Origin: a bacterium
GTDB lineage: Bacteria; Desulfobacterota; GWC2-55-46; DRQE01
Assembly: GCA_027017505.1 (NCBI GenBank)
Contig: JALUQR010000097.1
Span: 1-12,547 of the forward strand
Reading direction: 5' to 3'
Length of the DNA stretch: 12,547 nucleotides
Shown: in pieces, positions 1 through 5,968 of the stretch
Layout: every line of letters starts with the position of its first letter
Position numbering within the stretch: the stretch's first letter is position 1
Position numbers and translations under genes: made by a program
Notes under the pieces: generated by a model
Told to the model about the DNA's origin: nothing
Seen by the model: the letters and a program-made list of their open reading frames with translations, nothing else
Database searches by the model: none

Positions 1-8
1 TTAGTCTA

Positions 9-110
9 TCATTCCTTGGCAAACTCTCTGCCCTCGCACTCGGGGCACTTTCTTGGTTTGCATCTGGCTTCTTTAGTGTATCCACATTTCTGACACTTCC
101 ACAGAGCCAT
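9..110 (-). CDS. RCKP-type rubredoxin-like small protein (33 aa)
   Basis: This is a complete micro-ORF, ATG to TGA. It has four cysteines in two CxxC pairs: WKCQKCGY at residues 4-11 and KCPEC at 21-25, after the signature RCKP at 16-19. The pattern matches the rubredoxin-like iron-binding domain at the C-terminus of rubrerythrins, here as a free-standing protein about half the length of true rubredoxin. A strong ribosome-binding site (AAGGAGG, about 10 nt upstream) supports translation. It lies 25 bp downstream of the peroxiredoxin stop on the same strand and so is the last visible gene of the PerR operon. By inference it binds one Fe (or Zn) through the four Cys and may act as a soluble one-electron carrier in peroxide reduction. 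Expression and metal content are unknown. Confidence 0.82.
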   Translation of the reverse strand: MALWKCQKCGYTKEARCKPRKCPECEGREFAKE

Positions 111-135
111 ATTTTTTTAACCTCCTTGAAGTTTT

Positions 136-729
136 TTAGAAGTGTGACTTGGCGTATTCCTCGAGTCCCTCTGGGCTGGGTTTCATGCCCTCTTTGCCCT
201 TTTCCCAGTTTGCGGGGCATACCTCGCCATGTTCCTCGTAGAACTGTATTGCATCTATTACTCTCAGCACCTCGTCCACATTTCTGCCGAGGGGAAGGTC
301 ATTTACAGTTATGTGTCTGAGTATGCCATCGCGGTCAATTATAAAGAGTCCGCGCAGTGCTATGCCCTGCTCTTCGAGCAGTACCCCGTAGCTCTGGCTT
401 ATCTTTTTGTTCATGTCTGCAACAAGCGGGTAGGTTATCTCACCTATGCCACCTTTCTTCCTGGGTGTGTTACGCCAGGCGGTGTGGGTGTAGACGCTGT
501 CCACAGAGACCCCTATGACCTCTGTGTTGCGTTCTTTGAACTCGCCTATTCTGTCGCTGAATGCTATGACCTCTGTGGGGCACACGAATGTGAAGTCCAG
601 CGGATAGAAGAACAGCACCACATACTTTCCCTTGTAGCTTGAGAGTGTGAGCTCCTTTATGGAGCCGTCTGGCATGACCGCCTGTGCCGTAAAGTCTGGT
701 GCAGGTTTCTGTACCCTTGCTTCTGACAT
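136..729 (-). CDS. Typical 2-Cys peroxiredoxin (AhpC/Prx1 type)
   Basis: This 197-residue thiol peroxidase reduces H2O2 and organic hydroperoxides in the cytoplasm. The thioredoxin fold carries the peroxidatic Cys50 in the motif DFTFVCPTE (45-53), and the resolving Cys171 lies in VCPANW (170-175), so it is a typical 2-Cys enzyme. A GGIG segment (93-96) resembles the GGLG motif of hyperoxidation-sensitive enzymes, but the C-terminus (EEYAKSHF) has no clear YF motif. A ribosome-binding site AAGGAGGT lies 8-9 nt before the ATG. The gene sits 28 bp after the di-heme peroxidase and 25 bp before the rubredoxin-like gene, within the PerR-headed operon. The reductant is not identifiable here; no ahpF or thioredoxin gene is adjacent. 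The family call is firm; the choice between the AhpC and Prx1 names is not. Confidence 0.96.
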   Translation of the reverse strand: MSEARVQKPAPDFTAQAVMPDGSIKELTLSSYKGKYVVLFFYPLDFTFVCPTEVIAFSDRIGEFKERNTEVIGVSVDSVYTHTAWRNTPRKKGGIGEITYPLVADMNKKISQSYGVLLEEQGIALRGLFIIDRDGILRHITVNDLPLGRNVDEVLRVIDAIQFYEEHGEVCPANWEKGKEGMKPSPEGLEEYAKSHF

Positions 730-757
730 CTTTCACTACCTCCTTGTTTAGTATGGT

Positions 758-1765
758 TTAGTTTGTGCTCACATCTGGTTTCGGGGTTTTCTCTGACGAT
801 GGTGGAAGCACGGGAAGCGTTATCTCGGGTCTTTTACCCGTAAGGGATTTAAGAAATGCCACGATGTATTTGACCTCTCTGTCGCTCAGTTTCACACCGA
901 GCTGTTTTTTCGCCATTATCCTTACAGCGTCTTCAAGGCTCCACACACTGCCATCGTGGAAGTAGGGGTATGTGAGTGCCACATTTCTTAATGGAGCCAC
1001 CCTGAAGACCTTTCTATCCTTTTCATTCTTTGTAACCGTGTATCTGCCCTCGTCTGTACCGTAGTCGAACTTCTGAAAACTTCCACCACCTATGCCAACT
1101 CCATTATGGCAGAGCACACACCCCTTTTTAACGAACAGTCTGAGGCCTTTTTTGGCATCCTCTGTGAGGGCAGATTTATCTCCCTTGAGATAGGCATCGA
1201 AGGGTGATGGCGTCATGAGTGTTCTTTCAAATGCTGCAATGGCCTTTGCGATGTTATCCAGTGTTATGGGGTCTTTCTCATTGGGGAATGCCTTTTTGAA
1301 AAGCTCCACATACTCTGGTATTGAGCTGAGTCTTTTTACCACGAGCTCCTCTGTTGAGGCCATCTCTATGGGGTTTGTTATGGGGCCTTTTGCCTGTTCT
1401 TCTACTGTGGAGGCCCTTCCATCCCAGAACTGACTGCCAAGCACCGCTGCGTTGAGCACGGTGGGTGCGTTTCTGCCCCCTATCTGCCAGCCGTGTCCCA
1501 CAGAGGTGGGCAGGTTGTCCACACCAGCGGTTGCAAGGCTGTGACAGCTGTTACAGCTTATAAGACCACTTCTGGAGAGCCTGGGATCGAAGTAAAGAAG
1601 TTTGCCAAGCTCCACCTTTTCTTCTGTTACGGGGTTTTCTGTGCTTTCTGCAACCTCTGGAAGAGGCTCAAACATCTCCGTAAGGTCCTCTGCCTGTGCG
1701 GGTGGATAAATAACTGTTATTAAAAGCAGAAGTAATGCGGTTGTTAAAATACTACGAAGTTGCAT
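758..1765 (-). CDS. Di-heme cytochrome c peroxidase (CcpA/MauG family)
   Basis: This 335-residue periplasmic enzyme reduces H2O2 to water using electrons from a small c-type donor. A signal peptide (hydrophobic core about 8-20, likely cleavage after AQA at 25) fits export. Two heme c sites are present: C71-N-S-C74-H75 and C216-V-L-C219-H220. Family hallmarks also visible are GHGWQIGGRNAPT around 90-102, FWDGRA at 113-118, APLRNVALTYPYFHDG at 257-272, and Met284 in VRIMAKKQLG, where the distal Met of the high-potential heme is expected. The ATG at 1765 is chosen because it begins the signal peptide and has AGGAGG about 8 nt upstream. A longer reading frame to 1810 would add 15 residues before the signal peptide and overlap perR. 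The gene begins 4 bp after the perR stop. Confidence 0.93.
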   Translation of the reverse strand: MQLRSILTTALLLLLITVIYPPAQAEDLTEMFEPLPEVAESTENPVTEEKVELGKLLYFDPRLSRSGLISCNSCHSLATAGVDNLPTSVGHGWQIGGRNAPTVLNAAVLGSQFWDGRASTVEEQAKGPITNPIEMASTEELVVKRLSSIPEYVELFKKAFPNEKDPITLDNIAKAIAAFERTLMTPSPFDAYLKGDKSALTEDAKKGLRLFVKKGCVLCHNGVGIGGGSFQKFDYGTDEGRYTVTKNEKDRKVFRVAPLRNVALTYPYFHDGSVWSLEDAVRIMAKKQLGVKLSDREVKYIVAFLKSLTGKRPEITLPVLPPSSEKTPKPDVSTN

Positions 1766-1769
1766 GGCT

Positions 1770-2192
1770 TCATCCTCCTTTCTTCTTTTTACAGTGCCTA
1801 CACACGCCATAGAAGTCTATGTGGATTGATGTTATGGTGAATTCCTCCGTAATATTTTCTGGAAGCCTGAGTTTATCCGAGTAGTCCACAAATACATCGC
1901 CTATTCTGCCACACTCGGTGCATATAACATGGTGGTGTGGGGTGGTGTTCGGGTCAAAGTGCCTGCGCTCGGGGTCTATGGTGAGCTCCATAATCTCGCC
2001 TATCCTGAGAAGGGCCTGGAGTGTGTTGTACACCGTTGCAAAGGATATTGTGGGGTACTTCTTCTTTACAGCCCTGTATATGTCCTCTGCAGTGGGATGA
2101 GAGGTGTTGCCATCCAGATACTCAAGGATGGCAAGCCTCTGGGGGGTGAGCTTCAGCCCCTTGCTTCTGTATTTCTCAAGGTCTATTATCAT
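1770..2192 (-). CDS. perR: PerR-type Fur-family peroxide-sensing repressor
   Basis: This 140-residue Fur-superfamily repressor has an N-terminal winged helix (about 1-80, LTPQRLAILEYL then FATVYNTLQALLRIG) and a C-terminal metal-binding dimerisation domain. All five regulatory-metal ligands of Bacillus subtilis PerR (H37, D85, H91, H93, D104) have counterparts at H32, D80, H86, H88 and D99, a constant offset of 5. The structural zinc cysteines C91, C94, C131 and C134 show the same offset. The Asp at position 80 (Glu in Fur) favours PerR. In PerR, peroxide with bound Fe oxidises the His ligands and releases DNA. It heads the operon with the di-heme peroxidase, peroxiredoxin and rubredoxin-like genes, and its own promoter carries PerR-box-like sites. 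No obvious strong ribosome-binding site is seen; an A-rich tract containing AAAAAAG precedes the ATG. Confidence 0.92.
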   Translation of the reverse strand: MIIDLEKYRSKGLKLTPQRLAILEYLDGNTSHPTAEDIYRAVKKKYPTISFATVYNTLQALLRIGEIMELTIDPERRHFDPNTTPHHHVICTECGRIGDVFVDYSDKLRLPENITEEFTITSIHIDFYGVCRHCKKKKGG

Positions 2193-2199
2193 AACTTTT

Positions 2200-2231
2200 T
2201 TAGAACCATTACAATTTTTAAATAATTCTAA
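2200..2231 (-). promoter_or_regulatory. Two tandem PerR-box-like operators
   Basis: Against the PerR consensus TTATAAT-N-ATTATAA, the minus strand has TTAGAAT-T-ATTTAAA (2217-2231) and TTGTAAT-G-GTTCTAA (2200-2214), each 11 of 14 by hand count and 2 bp apart. The outer ends form a TTAGAA/TTCTAA inverted repeat. The first site covers the -10 box and the second lies at and just after the start point, as expected for repression by autoregulation. That PerR binds here is inferred. Confidence 0.6.
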
Positions 2232-2253
2232 TCTATGAGGGACATCCTGTCAA
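2225..2253 (-). promoter_or_regulatory. Sigma70 promoter of the perR operon
   Basis: On the minus strand a perfect -35 TTGACA (2248-2253) is followed by a 17-nt spacer and a -10 TAGAAT (2225-2230). The predicted start is near 2218, giving a leader of about 25 nt before the perR ATG. The -35 lies 10 bp beyond the rhomboid stop, so no terminator fits between the two genes. The -10 box is inside a PerR-box-like site. Confidence 0.8.
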
Positions 2254-2262
2254 GTCTTTTTT

Positions 2263-2925
2263 TCAGTATCTGTGGCGTCTTGGTTTTACCACGAGGATTA
2301 TCAGTGCCCCTGTTATAAATCCACCTATGTGTGCGTACCATGCGATACCTCCACCAAGGCCCGAGCTCATAAGCTGGAAGGCAAACCATATTCCAAGAAA
2401 GACCACCGCTGGTATTCTAACAATCTCTATAAAGAAGAAGAACCACAGCAGTGTTATGACCCCTGCTCTGGGAAAGAGCACAAAGTATGCCCCCAGTACA
2501 CCAGCAACAGCACCACTTGCACCTATCATGGGCACCGTGGACTCGGGGTTGACCATTATGTGGGCAAGGCTTGCCATGATACCCGTGAAGAGATAAAAGA
2601 GGAGAAACCTTAAGTGCCCCAGCCTGTCCTCTATGTTGTCTCCAAATATCCACAGATAGAGCATGTTGCCGAGAAGATGAAATAGCCCTCCGTGAACGAA
2701 CATGGCTGTAAGAAGCGTGAATGGCGGGGGCACAAGGTCTGCGGGATAGATGTCAACAAGGTTGACAATTTCATAGGGTATGGCACCAGTTACAAGCACA
2801 AACATGGCAAAATGCTCAGGTCCAAGCCCGAGCTGAAAAAGAAATATGAGGATGTTGACTGCAATAAGCCCTACGGTGATGTAGGGATAGCTGTAAGTGG
2901 GATTATCATCCTTAAGGGGTATCAT
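2263..2925 (-). CDS. Rhomboid family intramembrane serine protease
   Basis: This 220-residue polytopic inner-membrane protease cleaves transmembrane substrates. The catalytic Ser137 is in GASGAVAGV (135-143) and the His199 is in AHIGGF (198-203). The conserved FVHGGLFHLLGNMLYL segment (76-91) supplies the oxyanion His/Asn (N87). About six hydrophobic segments are visible, starting at 16-34, with a basic tail KPRRHRY. The start MIPLKDDNPT is typical of this bacterial rhomboid subfamily, which supports the ATG at 2925 although there is no good ribosome-binding site. It is transcribed toward perR but appears to have its own extended -10 promoter. The substrate is unknown, and nothing nearby suggests one. 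Confidence 0.93.
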   Translation of the reverse strand: MIPLKDDNPTYSYPYITVGLIAVNILIFLFQLGLGPEHFAMFVLVTGAIPYEIVNLVDIYPADLVPPPFTLLTAMFVHGGLFHLLGNMLYLWIFGDNIEDRLGHLRFLLFYLFTGIMASLAHIMVNPESTVPMIGASGAVAGVLGAYFVLFPRAGVITLLWFFFFIEIVRIPAVVFLGIWFAFQLMSSGLGGGIAWYAHIGGFITGALIILVVKPRRHRY

Positions 2926-2935
2926 CCTGAATCCA

Positions 2936-2944
2936 ATTATAACA
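2936..2944 (-). promoter_or_regulatory. Extended -10 promoter for the rhomboid gene
   Basis: The minus strand reads TGT-TATAAT, a perfect extended -10 element. No good -35 is seen 16-18 nt upstream. The predicted start (about 2929) is only about 4 nt before the ATG, so the message may be nearly leaderless. Confidence 0.5.
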
Positions 2945-2961
2945 CAAAATCCAGGCCATGC

Positions 2962-3044
2962 CTGCAGGAAAGCACTTAAGTGTTCCCGCAGATGGCAGGA
3001 AAGCCCAGAGCAAGGTCTGCTGTATAACGCTTAAAGGACAGACC
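2962..3044. repeat. Intergenic hairpins and a 10-bp direct repeat
   Basis: The spacer between the DUF4412-like gene and the rhomboid gene holds an imperfect palindrome at 2962-2991, centred on the perfect CACTTAAGTG, with flanking CTGC...GCAG arms. A second hairpin at 3014-3044 has GGTCTG/CAGACC arms and a loop of about 19 nt. A direct repeat GCAGGAAAGC occurs at 2964-2973 and 2995-3004. Neither hairpin is followed by a T-run on either strand, so they are not convincing intrinsic terminators. A regulatory RNA, a Rho-dependent end or a decayed element are all possible. Confidence 0.4.
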
Positions 3045-3107
3045 CTGACACAGCCGTGCCTGGACGCACTGATGGGATATTCCCGGGGGGATGAATGGCT
3101 CTAACAA

Positions 3108-3860
3108 TCAGCGCTGAAAGGGTATGTTGCCACCTGGAAAGAAGAACTCCTTTATGTCAACCCTTCTGTAACCCTCAGGGGGGCTGAATACAGAAGGGGG
3201 AAACCTTCTGTGTTCCACCTTGACCACAGTGGAGGCTGTCCTGTCAAGAAGGTTTACCTCTTTAAGTGGCATCTCCTCTGCCATGGCCCTTATACTTTCA
3301 GCCTGCAAGAGAATGGCCATGGTGCCAGATGTGCCACCAAGACCACCGAGTTTTTTAATGTCTATCTCCTTCAGGATGTCCTTTATGAACCTTTCCGATA
3401 CCCACCTTCTTTCAACCTCTCTGCCACCACGCTCTATAACAAGCAGTTTTGTTGAATACCCTGCAATCTTCTCTCCACTGCCAGCGTATCTTCGGGTTTC
3501 CTCTTCCTCCTTCACAGCAAAGGGTATATCCGAGGGATTCATGCTCTCCACAGATGGTATGCCCATCTGTTTCTGCATATCCTCAAAAAACTCTTTGTAC
3601 TCCCTGAATGTAACCTCAAGGTATACCTTTCTTGCAGGCTGAACCAGAATGAACCTCTCCCCCGTGGTATCCACAATACTTACATTGATTGTGCCCATGC
3701 CCCTGTAGCCTGTAACTATCTTCATCCTTCCGCTGTCAATAAAGACCTCCTCTGTCTGATCCCTGCCAACCTGCTTTTTAATATACATTCCAGCATGGGC
3801 AGTGTATACACCAGCGGTAAAGAGTACTGTCAGCACAACTACTGCAAGTATACTTCTCAT
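3108..3860 (-). CDS. DUF4412-like exported protein of unknown function
   Basis: This 250-residue protein has an N-terminal signal peptide (MRS then a hydrophobic core 4-18, likely cleavage after AHA at 23), so it is probably periplasmic. The mature part is dominated by beta-type segments such as EEVFIDSGRMKIVTG (37-51), ERFILVQPARKVYLEV (68-83) and GYSTKLLVIERGGREVERRWVSERF (134-158). This resembles the DUF4412 layout, in which a lipid-binding-like fold reads a metal- or salt-form record followed by a 'keyed to the protein' segment; no biochemical function is established. No cysteine is present in the mature chain. The start has AAGGAGGTG about 8 nt upstream. It is divergent from yjbQ, with a 118-bp shared promoter region. 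The family call rests on pattern memory and is moderate. Confidence 0.72.
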   Translation of the reverse strand: MRSILAVVVLTVLFTAGVYTAHAGMYIKKQVGRDQTEEVFIDSGRMKIVTGYRGMGTINVSIVDTTGERFILVQPARKVYLEVTFREYKEFFEDMQKQMGIPSVESMNPSDIPFAVKEEEETRRYAGSGEKIAGYSTKLLVIERGGREVERRWVSERFIKDILKEIDIKKLGGLGGTSGTMAILLQAESIRAMAEEMPLKEVNLLDRTASTVVKVEHRRFPPSVFSPPEGYRRVDIKEFFFPGGNIPFQR

Positions 3861-3901
3861 AGAAGAGCACCTCCTTTTTGTCAGGTTAAGGTTGTCCTTC
3901 T

Positions 3902-3930
3902 ATAATAATAAACACCTCCTGTGAAGGCAA
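3902..3930 (-). promoter_or_regulatory. Candidate promoter for the DUF4412-like gene
   Basis: On the minus strand TTGCCT (3925-3930), a 17-nt spacer and TATTAT (3902-3907) form a plausible sigma70 promoter within the divergent spacer 3861-3978. The predicted leader is about 35 nt and contains the strong ribosome-binding site. For yjbQ on the plus strand only weak elements are seen (TTGATT at 3939-3944, TATAAG at 3967-3972, wrong spacing). Confidence 0.45.
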
Positions 3931-3978
3931 GACAATTGTTGATTACACGGTGGGCTATGTGCTATCTATAAGAATACT

Positions 3979-4395
3979 ATGGTTCGTACCACCTTTATAG
4001 AGCTTGACTCCCGTGGATTCACCCACATTGTGGACATAACGGACAGTGTCAGAAGGGCTGTTCTTGAAAGCGGGCTTACAAGTGGCCTTGCGTGTGTGTT
4101 TGTGCCTGGCTCCACTGCATCTGTAACCACCATAGAATACGAAGAGGGTGTCATAGATGACCTCAGAGATGCCATAGAAAGGCTCGTGCCTGCGGACATA
4201 CCCTATCGTCACGACCAGCGATGGCACGATGGCAACGGGTTTTCCCATGTGCGGGCAGCGCTCATGAAACCTGGCATTACAGTTCCCTTCAGGGACAGGG
4301 CCCTTCTTCTTGGAACATGGCAACAGATAGTGTTCATGGACTTTGACAACCGCCCCAGAAGGAGGCGTATAGTAATACAGCTTATGGGAGAGTAG
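3979..4395 (+). CDS. yjbQ: YjbQ family protein (UPF0047, secondary thiamine-phosphate-synthase-like)
   Basis: This 138-residue single-domain cytoplasmic protein is full length for the YjbQ family. Diagnostic blocks are VFVPGSTASVTTIE (40-53), RWHDGNGFSHVRAALMKP (81-98) and LGTWQQIVFMDFDNRPR (111-127), carrying the conserved His83 and His90. E. coli YjbQ can weakly replace thiamine phosphate synthase, but its physiological role is unsettled, so the enzyme name should be read with caution. The ATG at 3979 fits the family start, yet there is no ribosome-binding site upstream. A TATAAG at 3967-3972 would place the start point at the ATG itself. It heads a tight operon, its stop being 3 bp before the PfkB-family kinase. 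Confidence 0.93.
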   Translation: MVRTTFIELDSRGFTHIVDITDSVRRAVLESGLTSGLACVFVPGSTASVTTIEYEEGVIDDLRDAIERLVPADIPYRHDQRWHDGNGFSHVRAALMKPGITVPFRDRALLLGTWQQIVFMDFDNRPRRRRIVIQLMGE

Positions 4396-4398
4396 CCT

Positions 4399-5313
4399 AT
4401 GGAAAAGATGGTACTTGGTGTGGGTCAGTGCTGTATGGATTACCTTGCCCTTGCAGATGGCTTCCCGAGAGAGAACACCAAACGGGAGGCCATAGAGCTT
4501 GCAGTTGAAGGAGGCGGGCAGGTTGCAACGGCCCTTGTAAGCCTTGCAAGGCTCGGCATAGGGACAAGGATGATCGGCATTGTGGCTGACGACAGGGACG
4601 GCACAGAGATAATCAGAAGATTTCAGGACGAAGGGGTCTCAACAGAGTTCATGGTGGTAAGAAAGGGCGGGCTATCACAGCGCTCCTTCATAATAGTTAA
4701 CAGGCAGAACGGCACGCGCACCATACTATGGCAGAAGCCCACAGTGGGGGTGCTCTCTGCAGAGGACATAAAGGAGGACGCCTTCAAGGGTGTGGACTTT
4801 CTCCTTGTGGATGGCTACATGAAGGATGCAACCCTCAAGGCACTGAGAATTGCAAAAGAGCTCTCCATACCCACCATGATAGATGCAGACAGGATGTACC
4901 CTGGCATGGAAGAGCTCCTCGGGTTTGTGGACTACATTGTTGGCTCGGAGGATTTCTCCTGCTACATAGACCTGGACCCCTTCAGGGCACTCAAAACACT
5001 CTCTGTGGAATATCCAGATGCCCGTGCGATAACCATAACCCTCGGTGAAAATGGCAGTATAACCATGTACAAGGATGTGTTGATAGAACAGCCTGCCTAC
5101 CAGGTGGATGATGTGGTGGATACCACGGGGGCAGGGGATGTGTTCCACGGGGGCTACATCTACGGACTGCTCAATGGCTGGCACATTAAAAAGACCCTTG
5201 AGTTTGCCTCTGCCTTTTCAGCCCTTAAGTGCAGGAGCCTTTCCGGCAGAAGAGGCATACCCACTCTGGAAGAAACCCTTAAGTTTATGGAAACAGGCAG
5301 GTTCAGCCCATAA
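4399..5313 (+). CDS. PfkB (ribokinase)-family sugar kinase, substrate unknown
   Basis: This 304-residue cytoplasmic ATP-dependent kinase has the C-terminal PfkB signature DTTGAGDVFHGGYIYGLL at 241-258, with the anion-hole GAG (244-246) and catalytic base Asp247. The N-terminal substrate side has GGGQVATALVSLARLG (38-53) in place of the commoner GGxxxN pattern, and NRQNGTRTIL (101-110) resembles ketohexokinase-like members. The ATG at 4399 has GGGAG about 9 nt upstream, within the end of yjbQ; an alternative Met at residue 4 is less well placed. It is 3 bp after yjbQ and 4 bp before the TVP38-like gene, so translation is probably coupled. Because the family also includes thiamine-pathway kinases, a link with YjbQ is conceivable, but the sequence does not fix the substrate. 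Confidence 0.92.
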   Translation: MEKMVLGVGQCCMDYLALADGFPRENTKREAIELAVEGGGQVATALVSLARLGIGTRMIGIVADDRDGTEIIRRFQDEGVSTEFMVVRKGGLSQRSFIIVNRQNGTRTILWQKPTVGVLSAEDIKEDAFKGVDFLLVDGYMKDATLKALRIAKELSIPTMIDADRMYPGMEELLGFVDYIVGSEDFSCYIDLDPFRALKTLSVEYPDARAITITLGENGSITMYKDVLIEQPAYQVDDVVDTTGAGDVFHGGYIYGLLNGWHIKKTLEFASAFSALKCRSLSGRRGIPTLEETLKFMETGRFSP

Positions 5314-5317
5314 CGCT

Positions 5318-5968
5318 ATGAAGCGCCCCGCTGTAAAGTTCGCCCTGCTTGCAGGGCTTGCACTCTGTGGTGCTGTCTTTCTACGATGGCTCGGTACCAG
5401 CGGATACCTGGATGAAGAGGGCCTCAAGGAGTGGATAGAGGGCTATGGCGTATGGGCTCCACTCGTGTACATACTCATATATACCATTGCACCTGTGTTT
5501 TTCATTCCAGGCCTGCCACTTACCGTGGTGGGTGGAATAGTGTTTGGCCCACTGTGGGGTGTGGTCTATGCGTCTGTGGGAGCAACCCTGGGGGCAAGCT
5601 CTGCCTTCCTTGTTGCAAGGTACATGGGCAGGGAATGGGTTGAGGAAAGGATAAAGGGTACACGCCTTGAAGAGCTCGACAGAGAGGTGAAAAAACAGGG
5701 CTGGAAGATAGTTGCCATAACAAGGCTCGTGCCACTTTTACCGTTTAATCTTTTAAACTACGCATTCGGCCTTACTGGAATAAGGTTCTCCCACTATGCG
5801 GTTGCCTCTTTCCTGTTCATGCTTCCAGGGGTTATAGGCTATGTGTTCTTTTCAAGCTCTCTTTTCAGCCTCATAGTGAGCGGAAGACCTGGCTGGGGGC
5901 TTCTTGCAGGGCTTGTGCTGGTGGTACTTATCGTCATACCTGTGCTTTACAGAAAGAGGTTTAAATAA
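5318..5968 (+). CDS. TVP38/TMEM64 (DedA-like, VTT domain) membrane protein
   Basis: This 216-residue integral membrane protein carries the VTT/SNARE-associated domain. Hydrophobic segments run at about 7-25, 47-64, 67-88, 90-102, 160-182 and 193-211. The family motifs are FFIPGLPLTVVGGIVFGPLWG (61-81) with the following GATLGASSAFLVARYMGR (88-105), and RLVPLLPFNLLNYAFGLT (136-153). Homologues are proposed lipid scramblases or transporters; no substrate is shown here. The ATG at 5318 is chosen over an upstream frame that runs inside the kinase gene, because the family starts at this basic, hydrophobic N-terminus. The ribosome-binding site is weak, but the start lies 4 bp after the kinase stop, suggesting coupling. 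Its last 8 bp overlap the converging radical SAM gene. Confidence 0.9.
   Translation: MKRPAVKFALLAGLALCGAVFLRWLGTSGYLDEEGLKEWIEGYGVWAPLVYILIYTIAPVFFIPGLPLTVVGGIVFGPLWGVVYASVGATLGASSAFLVARYMGREWVEERIKGTRLEELDREVKKQGWKIVAITRLVPLLPFNLLNYAFGLTGIRFSHYAVASFLFMLPGVIGYVFFSSSLFSLIVSGRPGWGLLAGLVLVVLIVIPVLYRKRFK

Noticed and set aside
1766..1810. N-terminal extension of the di-heme peroxidase
   Set aside because: It lies inside perR, precedes the signal peptide and lacks a ribosome-binding site; the ATG at 1765 has AGGAGG.
3014..3044. Hairpin as an intrinsic terminator after the DUF4412-like gene
   Set aside because: No T-run follows on either strand, and the loop is long (about 19 nt).
3955..4323. 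Minus-strand frame of 122 codons opposite yjbQ
   Set aside because: It mirrors a well-conserved gene, has no family features and no ribosome-binding site.
5108..5317. 70-residue extension of the TVP38-like protein
   Set aside because: It overlaps the end of the kinase gene in another frame and has no family resemblance.
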